A stretch of 64,000 nt of DNA from JAJDXW01 sp965243335 (GCA_965243335.1 OZ251545.1:1488001-1552000), one strand, 5' to 3'; positions 27,651 to 37,177 are shown, counted from the stretch's first letter. Program-made: numbers and translations. The notes: generated from the sequence alone by a model not told the origin.

Positions 27651-27712
27651 CAGGTGCGCGGTGGGGTTTTCGCCAAGCACACCTCGTCCCAGGAGCGCCT
27701 GCGGCGGGCCGC
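27651..27712 (+). repeat. dispersed repeat copy 3 (FAKH module)
   Basis: GTGGGGTTTTCGCCAAGCAC at 27661 matches copy 1 base for base over this stretch; the palindromic module is reduced to CCCAGGAGCGCC. It lies between the ATPase and binding-protein genes of the polyamine-type importer, in a 290-bp spacer with no gene. Confidence 0.7.
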
Positions 27713-27729
27713 CGGGCCGCCGGGCGCGA

Positions 27730-28782
27730 TCAGCGCATCTCCTTGTTCCAGCGCTCGATGACGTGATCCCGGTTGCGGTTGGCGGTCTTCCAGTCGTAGA
27801 GCACGATCTGGTTCATCTTCTCGCCGTGGATGGGGACGAGCTCCTTGAGGTCCCCGGCCACCTCGACGTTCCGGTTGACCGGCGACCAGTAGTAGTTCTC
27901 CACCCACTTCTGCTGGGTCTCGGGCTCGAGGATGTAGTCGATCCACTGGTAGCCGAGCTCCTTCTTCTTCGACCCCTTGAGCACGTTGAAGACCTGCTCC
28001 CACATGAACATGCCTTCCCGCGGGGCGGCGATGTCCAGCTTCGACCCCTTGACCTTGAGCCGGGCGGTCGAGGCGAAGTCGAGCGGCGCGACGATGACCT
28101 CGCCCCGGTTGAGCACCGTCTCCATCGTGCCCCCGAAGTCGACCTGGTTGAACGGCCGCAGCTCCTTGATCTTGTCGAGGGCCTGGTCGACCTCGTACTC
28201 GGAGCCGAAGAAGGTGCGCGCGGTCATCAGCACGAACATGTACCCGGCGGAGTTGGTGATCGTGTACATGCCGGTGCGGCCCCGGAACTCCTCGCGGGTC
28301 CAGAAGTCCTCCCAGGCTTCGGGGGGATTCTTCACCCGATCGGTGCGGTAGGCGATGCCGAGCGGCGAGAGGGTGCCGATCACCCCCCAGTTGTCCTCGA
28401 GCCTGGCGATCGGCCAGAGGTTCTCCATGTTCGGGACCGCCCCGTCCGGGATCTGCTCGAAGAAGCCTTCCTCGCGCTCGATGGAGGCCCACGTCTCGTT
28501 GGTCATCAGCACGTCGTAGGGCGGGTTCTCGACCCCCGCCGCGCGGAGGTTGGCGAGCCAGCCCTTGCCGAGGTTGACGTCGAGGGTGAGCTTGATCCCG
28601 GTCTTCTTCTCGAAGGGCGGCACGATCTCGGAGCGCATGAACTTCTCGAAGCTGCCGCCGTAGGAGTTGACGACGAGGGTGTCGGCGGCCCGGGCCGAGA
28701 CGTAGGGAAAGCCGAGGGCGGAGGCGGCGGCCGTGCCCGCGGCGCCCTTGAGGAACGTGCGTCTCTTGATTGGCTGGTTCAT
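27730..28782 (-). CDS. extracellular solute-binding protein of polyamine-type ABC importer (Tat-exported)
   Basis: 350 residues from the ATG at 28782 with AGGAGAGAG just upstream. The N-terminus carries a twin-arginine signal (KRRTFLKGAAGTAAASALG), so it is exported folded to the periplasm. The body follows the PotD/family 1 SBP pattern (LVVNSYGGSFEKFMRSEIVP, YDVLMTNETWASIE, WPIARLEDNWGVIG, GYQWIDYILEPETQQKW). It delivers substrate to the downstream ATPase and permeases. The substrate is not defined by sequence; polyamine or another small cationic compound is likely. Confidence 0.88.
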   Translation of the reverse strand: MNQPIKRRTFLKGAAGTAAASALGFPYVSARAADTLVVNSYGGSFEKFMRSEIVPPFEKKTGIKLTLDVNLGKGWLANLRAAGVENPPYDVLMTNETWASIEREEGFFEQIPDGAVPNMENLWPIARLEDNWGVIGTLSPLGIAYRTDRVKNPPEAWEDFWTREEFRGRTGMYTITNSAGYMFVLMTARTFFGSEYEVDQALDKIKELRPFNQVDFGGTMETVLNRGEVIVAPLDFASTARLKVKGSKLDIAAPREGMFMWEQVFNVLKGSKKKELGYQWIDYILEPETQQKWVENYYWSPVNRNVEVAGDLKELVPIHGEKMNQIVLYDWKTANRNRDHVIERWNKEMR

Positions 28783-28831
28783 CTCTCTCCTCTCTCTCCT
28801 GCACGATGGCGGTGATGCGGCGTGGCCCCGG

Positions 28832-28859
28832 ACGATAGCACGACGGCGTTCCGGCGCAA
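28832..28859 (-). promoter_or_regulatory. candidate promoter of the polyamine-type operon
   Basis: On the minus strand TTGCGC, a 16-bp spacer and TATCGT lie about 50 bp upstream of the ATG at 28782. Shape and spacing match the other candidates in this window. By eye only. Confidence 0.4.
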
Positions 28860-28893
28860 TCCCGGGCCCACCTGCCTCGGGACGGACGCTCCC

Positions 28894-28923
28894 TTGCCCC
28901 GCCGCGCGCGGCGCGCCCATAAT
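28894..28923 (+). promoter_or_regulatory. candidate promoter of the sugar-type operon, with palindromic spacer
   Basis: TTGCCC, an 18-bp spacer and CATAAT lie about 42 bp upstream of the ATG at 28965. The spacer contains the palindrome CGCCGCGCGCGGCG, a possible operator overlapping the core promoter. Confidence 0.4.
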
Positions 28924-28964
28924 CGCCCGCGACGACCGCAATCACCGCATGGGAGAAGAACCCG

Positions 28965-30320
28965 ATGACGAAGCCCGCACCCCGATCCCCCGCCTCCCGG
29001 GCGGCGGCCGGCCTGCTCGCCGCGGCGCTCCTCGCCGCCGGCTCCGCCGCATCGCTGGCCGGGGACCTGCCCTACGGGCTCAAGGACGGCAAGCCGTTCG
29101 CCGGCGTGAAGCTCAACGTCCTCTCGGTGGTCACCCCGCAGTTCGAGGGGCTCATGCTCCGCGACGGCGAGTTCACCGAGCTCACCGGCATCGAGACCGA
29201 GTGGACGTTCATCCCCTTCACCTCCCTCCAGGAGAAGGTGGCCTCGGTCGGGGTGGCCGCGGACGGGAGCTTCGACGTGGTCAACTACCTCGACAGTTGG
29301 GGGCCGCCGAACTCCCACTGGCTGGTCGCGATCGACGACCTGATGGCGGAAGACGGCATCGGCATGGACCGCTACCCCGCCGCGTTCGCGAAGTCCGCCC
29401 AGTTCGAGGGCCGGACCATCGGCTTCCCGCTCCGCGCCCACGCCCAGCTCATGTTCTACCGCAAGGACGTGCTGGCCGAGGTCGGCATGGAGCCGCCCCG
29501 CACCTGGGACGACGTGGTCGCCATCGCCGGCGCGATTCGCGCGAAGGGCCTCGACGTCGAGCCCCTCGCGCTCTACTTCCACAACGACGGCAACCGCCAG
29601 AACCTCTTCATCTGGCTGAACTTCCTGTGGGCGGCGGGCGCGGACGTATTCGACGGCGACACGTGTCCGGTGTGGGCGTCGGAAGAGGGCCTCGCGGCCA
29701 CCGAGGACTACGTCGCCCTGCACACGGTCCGGAAGGCCACCAACCCCTCGTCCCTCTCCTTCGTCGAGCAGGACGCGCGCCAGTCCTTCCAGCAGGGCAA
29801 GTCGGCGATGATCCCGGTCTGGTGGTGGGCGTACTCGCCGTTCATCAACCCGAAGTCGTCGGTGCTCTCCAAGGAGCAGGTGGGCTTCGCCGGGATGCCG
29901 GCCTACCGGGGCCGGACGGTCACCTACGCCATCTCGATGCCCTTCTCGATCTCGAAGTACTCGAAGAACCAGGGGGCGGCGTGGGAATTCATGAAATGGC
30001 TCTCGAACCCCGCCCTGGAGAAGAAGAACGCGACCGAGCGGGAGGTGGCCGGGAAGACCATCATCAACAACGTGGTGACGCACTCCGCCAACCTCCGGGA
30101 CGCGGACGTGAATTCGGCCAACAATATGATCCAGCAGGCGGCGTGGGAGTCGCTGAAGGAGTCCGACATCATGCCGCAGATCGCCGAATGGCCGGAGGTC
30201 GGCGACATCCTGTCCGCCGCGATCACGAAGGCCGCGGCGGGGGGCGATACCCGCGCGCTGATGAAGGACGCCGCCGCGCAGTCGGAGAAGCTCCTGCGCC
30301 GCGCGGGCTACTGCCGGTAG
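28965..30320 (+). CDS. extracellular sugar-binding protein of ABC importer (family 1)
   Basis: 451 residues; ATG with GGAGAA upstream. A Sec signal peptide covers about residues 1-32 (AAAGLLAAALLAAGSAASLA). The mature protein follows the UgpB/MalE pattern: FTELTGIETEWTFIPFTSLQ, FDVVNYLDSW, IGFPLRAHAQLMFYRKDVL, FQQGKSAMIPVWWWAYSPF and AWEFMKWLSNPALEKK. First gene of a four-gene plus-strand unit with two permeases and an ATPase. The tryptophan-rich segment PVWWW suggests stacking on a carbohydrate. Confidence 0.9.
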   Translation: MTKPAPRSPASRAAAGLLAAALLAAGSAASLAGDLPYGLKDGKPFAGVKLNVLSVVTPQFEGLMLRDGEFTELTGIETEWTFIPFTSLQEKVASVGVAADGSFDVVNYLDSWGPPNSHWLVAIDDLMAEDGIGMDRYPAAFAKSAQFEGRTIGFPLRAHAQLMFYRKDVLAEVGMEPPRTWDDVVAIAGAIRAKGLDVEPLALYFHNDGNRQNLFIWLNFLWAAGADVFDGDTCPVWASEEGLAATEDYVALHTVRKATNPSSLSFVEQDARQSFQQGKSAMIPVWWWAYSPFINPKSSVLSKEQVGFAGMPAYRGRTVTYAISMPFSISKYSKNQGAAWEFMKWLSNPALEKKNATEREVAGKTIINNVVTHSANLRDADVNSANNMIQQAAWESLKESDIMPQIAEWPEVGDILSAAITKAAAGGDTRALMKDAAAQSEKLLRRAGYCR

Positions 30321-30411
30321 CCGTGCGGCGGGGCGAGGACGGCCGCGGGCCGGCTCGAAGGGAGGCGGCGCCCGGCGCACCGCGAGCGGGCGCGTGTCAG
30401 GGAGCGGCGCG

Positions 30412-31365
30412 GTGACGGCGGCTCCACCCGCCGCCGCCCCGGGCGGGGCCGGACCCGCCCGGCCGCCCCGCTCCCCCTCGGGCGGCCTCCGCGACCGCCA
30501 TCTCAAGTACCTGCTGGTCCTCCCGGCGGTGGCGGTGGTGTTCGCCACCGCCGTCTGGCCCCTCGTGGACTCCTTCGTCCTCTCGTTCCGGTTCTGGAAG
30601 CTCTCCCGCTCGAACGTTCCCGGCCCCTTCGTCGGGTTCGAGAACTACGTCTGGGCCCTCGTCGAGGAACCCGCGTTCTGGAACGCGGTGTGGGTGACCG
30701 GCCTCTATACGGTGCTCACGGTCGGCCTGACGACCCTCCTCGCCCTCGGCGTCGCCCTCCTGCTCGCCCCGGGGGGCCGCCTCCGGTTCACCGTGCGGAC
30801 CCTCCTCATCCTGCCCTTCGCGATGAGCCCGGCCCTCGTCGGGGTCTCGTTCCGGTTCATGTTCAACCCCGAGTTCGGGCTCTTCGACGCGTTCTTCGGC
30901 ATCCTCCTCCCCCCGCTCGCGGACATCGGGTGGCTCTCCGACCCGGTGCTCGCGTTCGCGGTGTGCGTCATGGCCGACGTCTGGGGCTGGGTGCCGTTCA
31001 TGACCCTGGTGCTGATCGGGGGGCTCGCGGCCGTGCCGTCCGACTCGCTCGAGGCCGCGCGGGTGGACGGGGCGTCCTCGTGGCGCGTGTTCCGGGACAT
31101 CACCCTGCCGCAGCTCTTCCCGGTGGTGATGATCGTCGTCATCCTGAAGTCGATCTTCTCGCTCAAGACCTTCGACCAGATCTACATGCTGACGAACGGC
31201 GGCCCGGGGACCGCCACCCAGACCCTCGCGCACTACGCCTACTTCAACGGGTTCAAGTACTACGACATGGGGTTCGCGGCGGCGGTCGCGTGGCTGATGG
31301 TGATCCCGATGATCTTCCTCACCTTCGCGTACACCCGCTTCGTGTTCCGGGACCGGCCGGCGTGA
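30412..31365 (+). CDS. sugar ABC transporter permease, MalF/UgpA-type
   Basis: 317 residues from the GTG at 30412 (GGGAG 7 bp upstream); a GTG at 30394 is also possible. The protein has a Pro/Ala-rich cytoplasmic N-terminus then about six transmembrane segments (YLLVLPAVAVVFATAVWPLV first). The EAA loop is EAARVDGASSWRVFRDITLP. TNGGPGTATQTLAHYAY is typical of the UgpA group. The stop overlaps the next GTG start by 4 bp. Confidence 0.9.
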   Translation: MTAAPPAAAPGGAGPARPPRSPSGGLRDRHLKYLLVLPAVAVVFATAVWPLVDSFVLSFRFWKLSRSNVPGPFVGFENYVWALVEEPAFWNAVWVTGLYTVLTVGLTTLLALGVALLLAPGGRLRFTVRTLLILPFAMSPALVGVSFRFMFNPEFGLFDAFFGILLPPLADIGWLSDPVLAFAVCVMADVWGWVPFMTLVLIGGLAAVPSDSLEAARVDGASSWRVFRDITLPQLFPVVMIVVILKSIFSLKTFDQIYMLTNGGPGTATQTLAHYAYFNGFKYYDMGFAAAVAWLMVIPMIFLTFAYTRFVFRDRPA

Positions 31366-32198
31366 CCCTTCCGCGGCGCCCGCGGCGGCGGAGGTTCGGG
31401 GCGGCGGTCCGCGCCGCGCTCGTCGTGCTCGTGGCCCTCGTCATGATGGTCCCCATCGTCTGGATCACCCTCGCCGCGTTCAAGCAGCACGTGGACGTCT
31501 ACCAGTTGAAGCTCCTCTTCCGCCCGACCCTCGAGAACTTCGCGCTCGTGTTCGACAGCCCCTACCACCTCGGGCGGAAGCTCCTCAACTCGACCATCGT
31601 CTCGCTGGTCACGGTGGCCGTCGCGATCCCCATCGCGACCGGCGCCGCCTACTCCTTCTCGCGCTTCCGGATGCGCGGCGAGCGGGTGATGTTCGTCATG
31701 ATCCTGGCGACCCAGTTCGTCCCCGCGGTGGTGATCGTCCTGCCGTTCTTCCTCCTGTTCCGCGACCTCGGGATCCTCGACACCCGCCTCGGGCTCATCC
31801 TCGTGAACCTCTCGATCGTGACCCCCTTCGCGATCTGGATGATCAAGGGCTTCATCGACGGGATCCCGCGCGACACCGAGGAGGCGGCCCTGGTGGACGG
31901 CTCCTCCCGGCTCCAGGTGATCCGCAACATCGTCCTCCCGATGGCCGCCCCGGGCCTCGTGACGGCCGCGATCTTCTGCTTCATCATCGCCTGGAACGAC
32001 TTCCTCTTCGCCCTCATCCTCACCACGAACAAGGCGGTCACCCTCACCGTGGGCCTCGCCCTGTTCCAGGCGGAGGAGGGCGATCTGTGGAACCTGCTGG
32101 CCGCGGCCGGGATCATCATCATGGTCCCGATGTTCGCGCTCGCGCTCATCATCCAGAAGCACTTCGTGCAGGGCATGACGATGGGGGCGGTGCGGTGA
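31362..32198 (+). CDS. sugar ABC transporter permease, MalG/UgpE-type
   Basis: 278 residues, GTG start in a GTGA overlap with the preceding permease stop. A basic N-terminus precedes the first membrane helix (ALVVLVALVMMVPIVWITLA). The EAA loop is EEAALVDGSSRLQVIRNIVL, and the helix AWNDFLFALILTTNKAVTLT precedes the C-terminus, as in MalG-type proteins. Forms the membrane channel with the MalF-type partner. Confidence 0.9.
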   Translation: MTLPRRPRRRRFGAAVRAALVVLVALVMMVPIVWITLAAFKQHVDVYQLKLLFRPTLENFALVFDSPYHLGRKLLNSTIVSLVTVAVAIPIATGAAYSFSRFRMRGERVMFVMILATQFVPAVVIVLPFFLLFRDLGILDTRLGLILVNLSIVTPFAIWMIKGFIDGIPRDTEEAALVDGSSRLQVIRNIVLPMAAPGLVTAAIFCFIIAWNDFLFALILTTNKAVTLTVGLALFQAEEGDLWNLLAAAGIIIMVPMFALALIIQKHFVQGMTMGAVR

Positions 32199-32297
32199 CG
32201 GGGCGAAGTGGCGGTGCGGCAGCGACGGTGGGGGCGCTCGCGGCAGTGACGGCGGCGATGGCGGGAACGGCTCGATGACGAAGGGGGAGGCCGGCTG

Positions 32298-33362
32298 ATG
32301 GCGTCGATCTCGCTCCGCAACCTCACCAAGCGGTGGGGGGCCTTCGTCGCGGTCGACGACCAGTCGCTCGAGATCCGCGACCGGGAGTTCCTCGTCCTGC
32401 TCGGACCTTCGGGCTGCGGCAAGACCACCACCATGCGCATGATCGCGGGGCTGGAGGAGCCGACCGCGGGGGAGATCCACATCGGCGGGCGGCTGGTCAA
32501 CGACGAGCTGCCGAAGGACCGCGACGTCGCGATGGTGTTCCAGAACTACGGGCTCTACCCGCACATGACGGTGCGGGACAACATCGCCTATCCGCTCAAG
32601 GTGCGCGGGGTCCGGAGCGCGGAGGAGGTCCGCGGGCGGGTGCGGGCGGCGGCGGCCAAGGTCCAGCTCGAGGACCTGCTCGACCGCAAGCCCCGCGCCC
32701 TCTCGGGCGGCCAGCGCCAGCGGGTCGCCCTCGCGCGGGCGATCGTCCGCACCCCGCAGGTGTTCCTGATGGACGAGCCGCTCTCGAACCTCGACGCGAA
32801 GCTCCGGGTGTCCATGCGGGCGGAGCTCAAGCACCTGAGCCACGAGCTCCGGATCACGACCGTCTACGTCACCCACGACCAGATCGAGGCGATGACCCTC
32901 GCGGACCGGGTCGCGGTCATGGACCAGGGGCGCATCCGGCAGCTCGGGACCCCGGAGGAGATCTACGACGACCCGAAGAACCTCTTCGTCGCGGGCTTCA
33001 TCGGCTCGCCGGCGATGAACCTCATCGACGGGACGGTGGCGGACGGGCGCTTCATGGTCGCGGGCACGGCCACCGCCATCGCGGAGGTGGGGGGCGGGAC
33101 GCGGGGCGGGGTGGTGCTCGGCGCGCGCCCCGAGGACCTCGCCCTCGCGGCGCCGGGGGCGGGCAGCTTCGACGCCGAGGTCTACGCGAACGAGCTGACC
33201 GGCGAGAGCGTCCTCGTCACCGTCGAGGTTGCGGGGAGGCGGATCGCGGCCAAGGCCGACCGGCATACGCGAAAGGCGATCGGCGAGACGGTCGGGATCC
33301 GGGTGGACCCCGCCCGCGCCTACCTCTTCGACGCGGCGAGCGGAGACCGCCTCCCCCGCTGA
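32298..33362 (+). CDS. sugar ABC transporter ATP-binding protein, UgpC/MalK-type
   Basis: 354 residues. Walker A GPSGCGKTTT, Q-loop VFQNYGLYPHMT, signature LSGGQRQR, Walker B VFLMDEPLSNLD and H-loop VTHDQIEAM are intact. A C-terminal TOBE domain (about 240-354) carries VVLGARPEDLAL. ATG preceded by GGGGGAGG. It lies 99 bp after the MalG-type gene in a spacer of GGCGGTG-type microrepeats. Converges on an LLM oxidoreductase gene 64 bp away. Confidence 0.93.
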   Translation: MASISLRNLTKRWGAFVAVDDQSLEIRDREFLVLLGPSGCGKTTTMRMIAGLEEPTAGEIHIGGRLVNDELPKDRDVAMVFQNYGLYPHMTVRDNIAYPLKVRGVRSAEEVRGRVRAAAAKVQLEDLLDRKPRALSGGQRQRVALARAIVRTPQVFLMDEPLSNLDAKLRVSMRAELKHLSHELRITTVYVTHDQIEAMTLADRVAVMDQGRIRQLGTPEEIYDDPKNLFVAGFIGSPAMNLIDGTVADGRFMVAGTATAIAEVGGGTRGGVVLGARPEDLALAAPGAGSFDAEVYANELTGESVLVTVEVAGRRIAAKADRHTRKAIGETVGIRVDPARAYLFDAASGDRLPR

Positions 33363-33426
33363 CCGGCGCGCCGCCGGGCGATTCCGAGACCGATTTCGGC
33401 CCGGGGCGCATCGGACCGGACGGGGA

Positions 33427-34443
33427 TCAGCGCAGCGCCTCGATCACTGACCTCCAGTCGCGGAGGAAGCGCTCCTTGTCGTCGAAGTGGATGCTCATCC
33501 AGAGCTGCCGGGCGCCGGCCGCGGCGGCCGCCTCGATCTTCGCCGCGCACTCGTCCACCGTCCCCGCGATCGCGAACCGGTCGGCGAGGTAGTCGAGGAG
33601 CCCGAGCTCCCGGACAAGATCGCGGTTCGAGCTGTCCGGCTTCGAGTGCTCCTCCGGCCGGTAGCGCTCCCCGAGCGCGACGACCGCATCGCGCAGCTCG
33701 TCCGGGACGTGCTTGCCCTCCGTCGTGAACCGGCTGAGGTGGCTTCCGGCCGACGCAAGGGTCATCGCGACCTCGTCGACGGCCGCCGCCCGGTCGCCGC
33801 GCACGTTGGCGACCGGGAGCCACCACAGGTCCAGATCCTCGATCCGCCGCCCGGCCGCCTCGGCGCCGGCCTGCACGCGGGCGATCGAGTCCCGGACGAT
33901 GTCCGGGGTGAGCCCGGTGTTGATGATCACCCCGTCCGCGATCTCGCCCGCGAGCCGGAGCATCCGGGGGCCGGAGGCGGCGAGGTAGATCGGAACCCGC
34001 CCCCCGCCCCACGTCATGCGCACGGGGCGGCCCTCCCAGACCGAGCGCCCGGTCTCGAGGAGCGCGCGGACGGTCGCGACGTAGGCGCGGAGGCGGGCCT
34101 GGCTCGACGGCGTGAGCCCGAGGTTCAGCACCGCGCTGTCCCCGGTCCCGATGCCGAGCATGGTGCGGCCGGGCGCCATCTCGGCGAGGGTGGCCGCCGC
34201 TCCGGCCGCGACCGCGGGGTGCCGGGTGAGGGGGTTGATGACCCGTGGCCCGAGGCGGACCCGCCGGGTGCCGGCCGCGCAGAGCGCGAGGCACATGTAC
34301 ACGTCGCGGTAGACCGACTGCGAGTCGGCGATCCCCACGACGTCGAAGCCGGCCTCCTCCGCGGCCTGCGCCCACCGCAGGGTCTCGGACGCGGGGCCGG
34401 GGAGGTAGTTGACGCCGAAGCGGATGGGGCGGGTAGCGGCCAT
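33427..34443 (-). CDS. LLM-class flavin-dependent oxidoreductase (1)
   Basis: 338 residues; ATG at 34443 behind AGGAGGAG. A bacterial luciferase-like TIM barrel: IRFGVNYLPGPASETLRWAQ, EEAGFDVVGIADSQS, RVRLGPRVINPLTRHPAV, PGRTMLGIGTGDSAV and VPIYLAASGPRMLRLAGEIA. The IYLAASGP segment is common in F420- or FMN-dependent members. It lies 174 bp downstream of the polar amino-acid ABC permease genes on the same strand, so it may act on the imported compound. Cofactor and substrate are not determined. Confidence 0.85.
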   Translation of the reverse strand: MAATRPIRFGVNYLPGPASETLRWAQAAEEAGFDVVGIADSQSVYRDVYMCLALCAAGTRRVRLGPRVINPLTRHPAVAAGAAATLAEMAPGRTMLGIGTGDSAVLNLGLTPSSQARLRAYVATVRALLETGRSVWEGRPVRMTWGGGRVPIYLAASGPRMLRLAGEIADGVIINTGLTPDIVRDSIARVQAGAEAAGRRIEDLDLWWLPVANVRGDRAAAVDEVAMTLASAGSHLSRFTTEGKHVPDELRDAVVALGERYRPEEHSKPDSSNRDLVRELGLLDYLADRFAIAGTVDECAAKIEAAAAAGARQLWMSIHFDDKERFLRDWRSVIEALR

Positions 34444-34617
34444 TCGGCTCCTCCTGCGATCTCTACGGCCCGGACCTTCGTTCACCCGGCCCGCCGTTCC
34501 AACGGCCCCCGGCCACCCGGCCCCCGTTCGCCCGGCCCTCATGCAGGCGGCCGGCCGTTCAGACGCCCGGCGCCGGCCGCTCGCACGCTCCCTCGCCCGC
34601 GCCGCCCTCCGTTCCCC

Positions 34618-35310
34618 TCACCGCTTCGCCATCGTCCGGCGTTCGAGCCGGCTCAACAGCCGGACGAGCGGCCACAGCAGGGCGAGATAGACGAGGGCCA
34701 CCGCGATGAGGGGGGTCGGGTTGTAGGTGAGCCCTTGCGCCACCCGCCCCATCCGGAGCAGCTCCGGCAGGGCGACGACGCTCGCGAGCGCGGTGAACTT
34801 GACGACTTCGAGGGTGTTGCCGACGAGGTCGGGGAGCACGTTGCGGACCGCCTGGGGCAGGACCACGTAGGCCATGGTCCGGAGCCCGCCGAGGCCGGTC
34901 GAACGGGCCGCCTCCCACTGCCCCCGGCCGACGCTCTCGATCCCGGCGCGGAAGATCTCCCCGTAGTAGCTCGACGTGTTGAGGAGGAACGCGATCAGCA
35001 CCGCGACGAGGCTCGGAACCTCGAGGCCGAGGAAGGGCAGGCCGTAGAACACCAGGATGAGCAGCACGAGGGGCGGGAACGACCGGAAGAAGTCCACGTA
35101 GGCGATGAGCAGCCAGTTGAGCCAGCGGACGTGGAAGCTGTAGGCGACCGCCACCGCGAGCCCGCCGGCGACCCCGAGCGGCACGACCAGCAGGCAGAGC
35201 TGGAGCGTCATCCCGAGGCCCTTGAGGAGCAGCGGATAGACCTTGAGCAGGACCTCGAGGTTGAAGAAGTTGTGGGCGAGACCTTCCACGGCCCGGCTCA
35301 GCGCTTCCAC
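34618..35310 (-). CDS. polar amino-acid ABC transporter permease (2)
   Basis: 230 residues from the GTG at 35310, which lies inside the 3' end of the preceding permease gene (13-bp overlap). HisM/GlnP family: FFRSFPPLVLLILVFYGLPF, EIFRAGIESVGRGQWEAARS and the EAA-type loop TGLGGLRTMAYVVLPQAVRN. Four to five membrane segments. Pairs with the other permease as a heterodimer. Confidence 0.88.
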   Translation of the reverse strand: MEALSRAVEGLAHNFFNLEVLLKVYPLLLKGLGMTLQLCLLVVPLGVAGGLAVAVAYSFHVRWLNWLLIAYVDFFRSFPPLVLLILVFYGLPFLGLEVPSLVAVLIAFLLNTSSYYGEIFRAGIESVGRGQWEAARSTGLGGLRTMAYVVLPQAVRNVLPDLVGNTLEVVKFTALASVVALPELLRMGRVAQGLTYNPTPLIAVALVYLALLWPLVRLLSRLERRTMAKR

Positions 35311-35969
35311 CCGAAGCGTGACTCCACCCACCGGCTGAGGACGACGAGGGGCAGGAAGATGACGAGATAGGCGGCCGCCGCCATCGTGAGCGGGGTCGTG
35401 TTGGCGGAGAAGGCCTGCGCGGCGCTCGCCTGGGTGAGGATCTCCTGCACCGCCACCACCGACGCGATGGCCGTGCTCTTGGTGATCACGATGGTCCGGT
35501 TCGTGAGGGGCGGGATGGTGAGCCGGACCGCCTGGGGGAGGACGACGTCCCGCAGGGCCTGGAGGAAGCCGAGGCCGGTGGAGCGGGCCGCCTCCCACTG
35601 GCCCCGATCGACGGACAGGATCCCGGTCCAGAAGATCTCTTCCGCGAAGGCGGCGAGGACGAGGGTGAGGGAGAGCCAGGCGACCGTGAACCCGCTCATC
35701 GAGACCCCCACGAAGGGGAGGGCGAAGTAGAAGACGATCATGACGACGATCGGGGGAAGGGCCCGGAACACGTCGGCCACGAGCACGATGAGCCAGTTCA
35801 CGGGGCGGATCTGGAACGCCCGGACGACGGCCAGCGCGAAGCCGAGGGCGAGCCCGCTCAGGACGATGAGGACCGCGAGCTGAACGGTGACCCAGGCCCC
35901 GTCGAGGATCGACGGGAGGTACTTCGCCATCACGTCGAGGTCGAAGAAGTTCTCGGCGATGCGGTCCAC
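35298..35969 (-). CDS. polar amino-acid ABC transporter permease (1)
   Basis: 223 residues, GTG start at 35969. HisQ/GlnP family: WVTVQLAVLIVLSGLALGFA, DVFRALPPIVVMIVFYFALP, RGQWEAARSTGLGFLQALRD and VVLPQAVRLTIPPL. It lies 99 bp downstream of the ATPase gene; the spacer is a purine-rich GGGGAGG microrepeat. Shares the unit with a second permease. Confidence 0.88.
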   Translation of the reverse strand: MDRIAENFFDLDVMAKYLPSILDGAWVTVQLAVLIVLSGLALGFALAVVRAFQIRPVNWLIVLVADVFRALPPIVVMIVFYFALPFVGVSMSGFTVAWLSLTLVLAAFAEEIFWTGILSVDRGQWEAARSTGLGFLQALRDVVLPQAVRLTIPPLTNRTIVITKSTAIASVVAVQEILTQASAAQAFSANTTPLTMAAAAYLVIFLPLVVLSRWVESRFGWKR

Positions 35970-36068
35970 GGGAGCGGGGGAGGGGGAGGGGCGCCGGCCA
36001 GGTGCGGGGAGGAGGCGGGGCGAGGCGCGAGGGGGAGGCGCGGGGAAGGAGGGGCGGGGGCTGGCGGC

Positions 36069-36827
36069 TCAGCGCCCGGTGACCCGGCGCAGGAACTCGC
36101 GGGTGCGCGCGTGCGCGGGGGACTCGAAGAGCCTCGCCGGCGCCCCCTCCTCGACGACCTCGCCCTCGTCCATGAAGAGCACCCGGTCCGCGGCCTCGCG
36201 GGCGAACCGCATCTCGTGGCTGACGACGAGCATGGTCATCCCCGCCTCGCGCATCCGCCGCATCACGTCGAGCACGCTGCCCACCAGCTCGGGGTCGAGG
36301 GCGCTCGTCGGCTCGTCGAAGAGCATGACCTTCGGCCGGAGGGCGAGCGCCCGCGCGATCGCGACCCGCTGCTGCTGCCCGCCGGAGAGCTCGTTCGGCC
36401 AGGCGTCCGCCCGCGCCGCGAGGCCCACCCCGTCGAGAGCGTCGCGCCCGCGCTCGTTCGCCTCGCCGCGGGGGAGCTTGAGCACCCGGCGAAGGGCGAG
36501 GGTCACGTTCCCGAGGGCGGTGAGGTGGGGGTACAGGTTGAACGACTGGAACACCATCCCGATGTGCCGGCGCATCTCGTTGATGTCGACCCTGGGCGAG
36601 AGGATGTCGACGCCGTCGACGAGCACCCGCCCCGCGGTCGGCTCCTCGAGGCGGTTGCAGCAGCGAAGGAGGGTGCTCTTGCCGGACCCGGACGGGCCGA
36701 TGATGAAGACGAGCTCCTGGCGCGCGACCGCGAGATCGATCCCCTTCAGGGCCTCGATGGCTCCGAACGACTTGCGCACGCCCCGGAGGTCGAGCATCGG
36801 CGGCGACGGCGGCGGGGGAGGGGTCAT
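36069..36827 (-). CDS. polar amino-acid ABC transporter ATP-binding protein, GlnQ/HisP-type
   Basis: 252 residues. Walker A GPSGSGKSTLLR, Q-loop MVFQSFNLYPHLTALGNVTL, signature LSGGQQQR, Walker B VMLFDEPTSALDPELV and the H-loop VVSHEMRFA, all typical for the amino-acid importer branch. A Pro-rich N-terminal stretch (TPPPPPSPP) precedes the domain. ATG at 36827. It is separated by 403 bp from the binding-protein gene; apart from a perfect palindrome, that spacer shows no gene. Confidence 0.92.
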   Translation of the reverse strand: MTPPPPPSPPMLDLRGVRKSFGAIEALKGIDLAVARQELVFIIGPSGSGKSTLLRCCNRLEEPTAGRVLVDGVDILSPRVDINEMRRHIGMVFQSFNLYPHLTALGNVTLALRRVLKLPRGEANERGRDALDGVGLAARADAWPNELSGGQQQRVAIARALALRPKVMLFDEPTSALDPELVGSVLDVMRRMREAGMTMLVVSHEMRFAREAADRVLFMDEGEVVEEGAPARLFESPAHARTREFLRRVTGR

Positions 36828-37177
36828 CGGCGGGGTCCGCGGTGTGCGCCGGGTACCGGGATCAGCGGTCGGGGGCCGGGCCGGGCTCCGGCCGGCCGAG
36901 GGCCCAGGGCCAGTCTCTTCCCGACCCTCCGCGACCGCGGAAAGCCGGGCTCGTTCGCCGATCCGAAATCCGATTCCCCGACGATGACTGCCTTCGGACG
37001 GTGGCGTTCCCGAGATTCACGACTACCCGGTTGTATTGGGCGTTGCCGGGTTCCCCTGGTCGGGGGACCGGGCCGGGGTTCCGACGGGCGGTCGGGGGCG
37101 GAGGCGGGGAGGGGATCGGTCCGGGGTCCGTGGAACCGCCCACCCGGCGGCGCGCCGCCTGCCGCCCCCAAGCGCTG

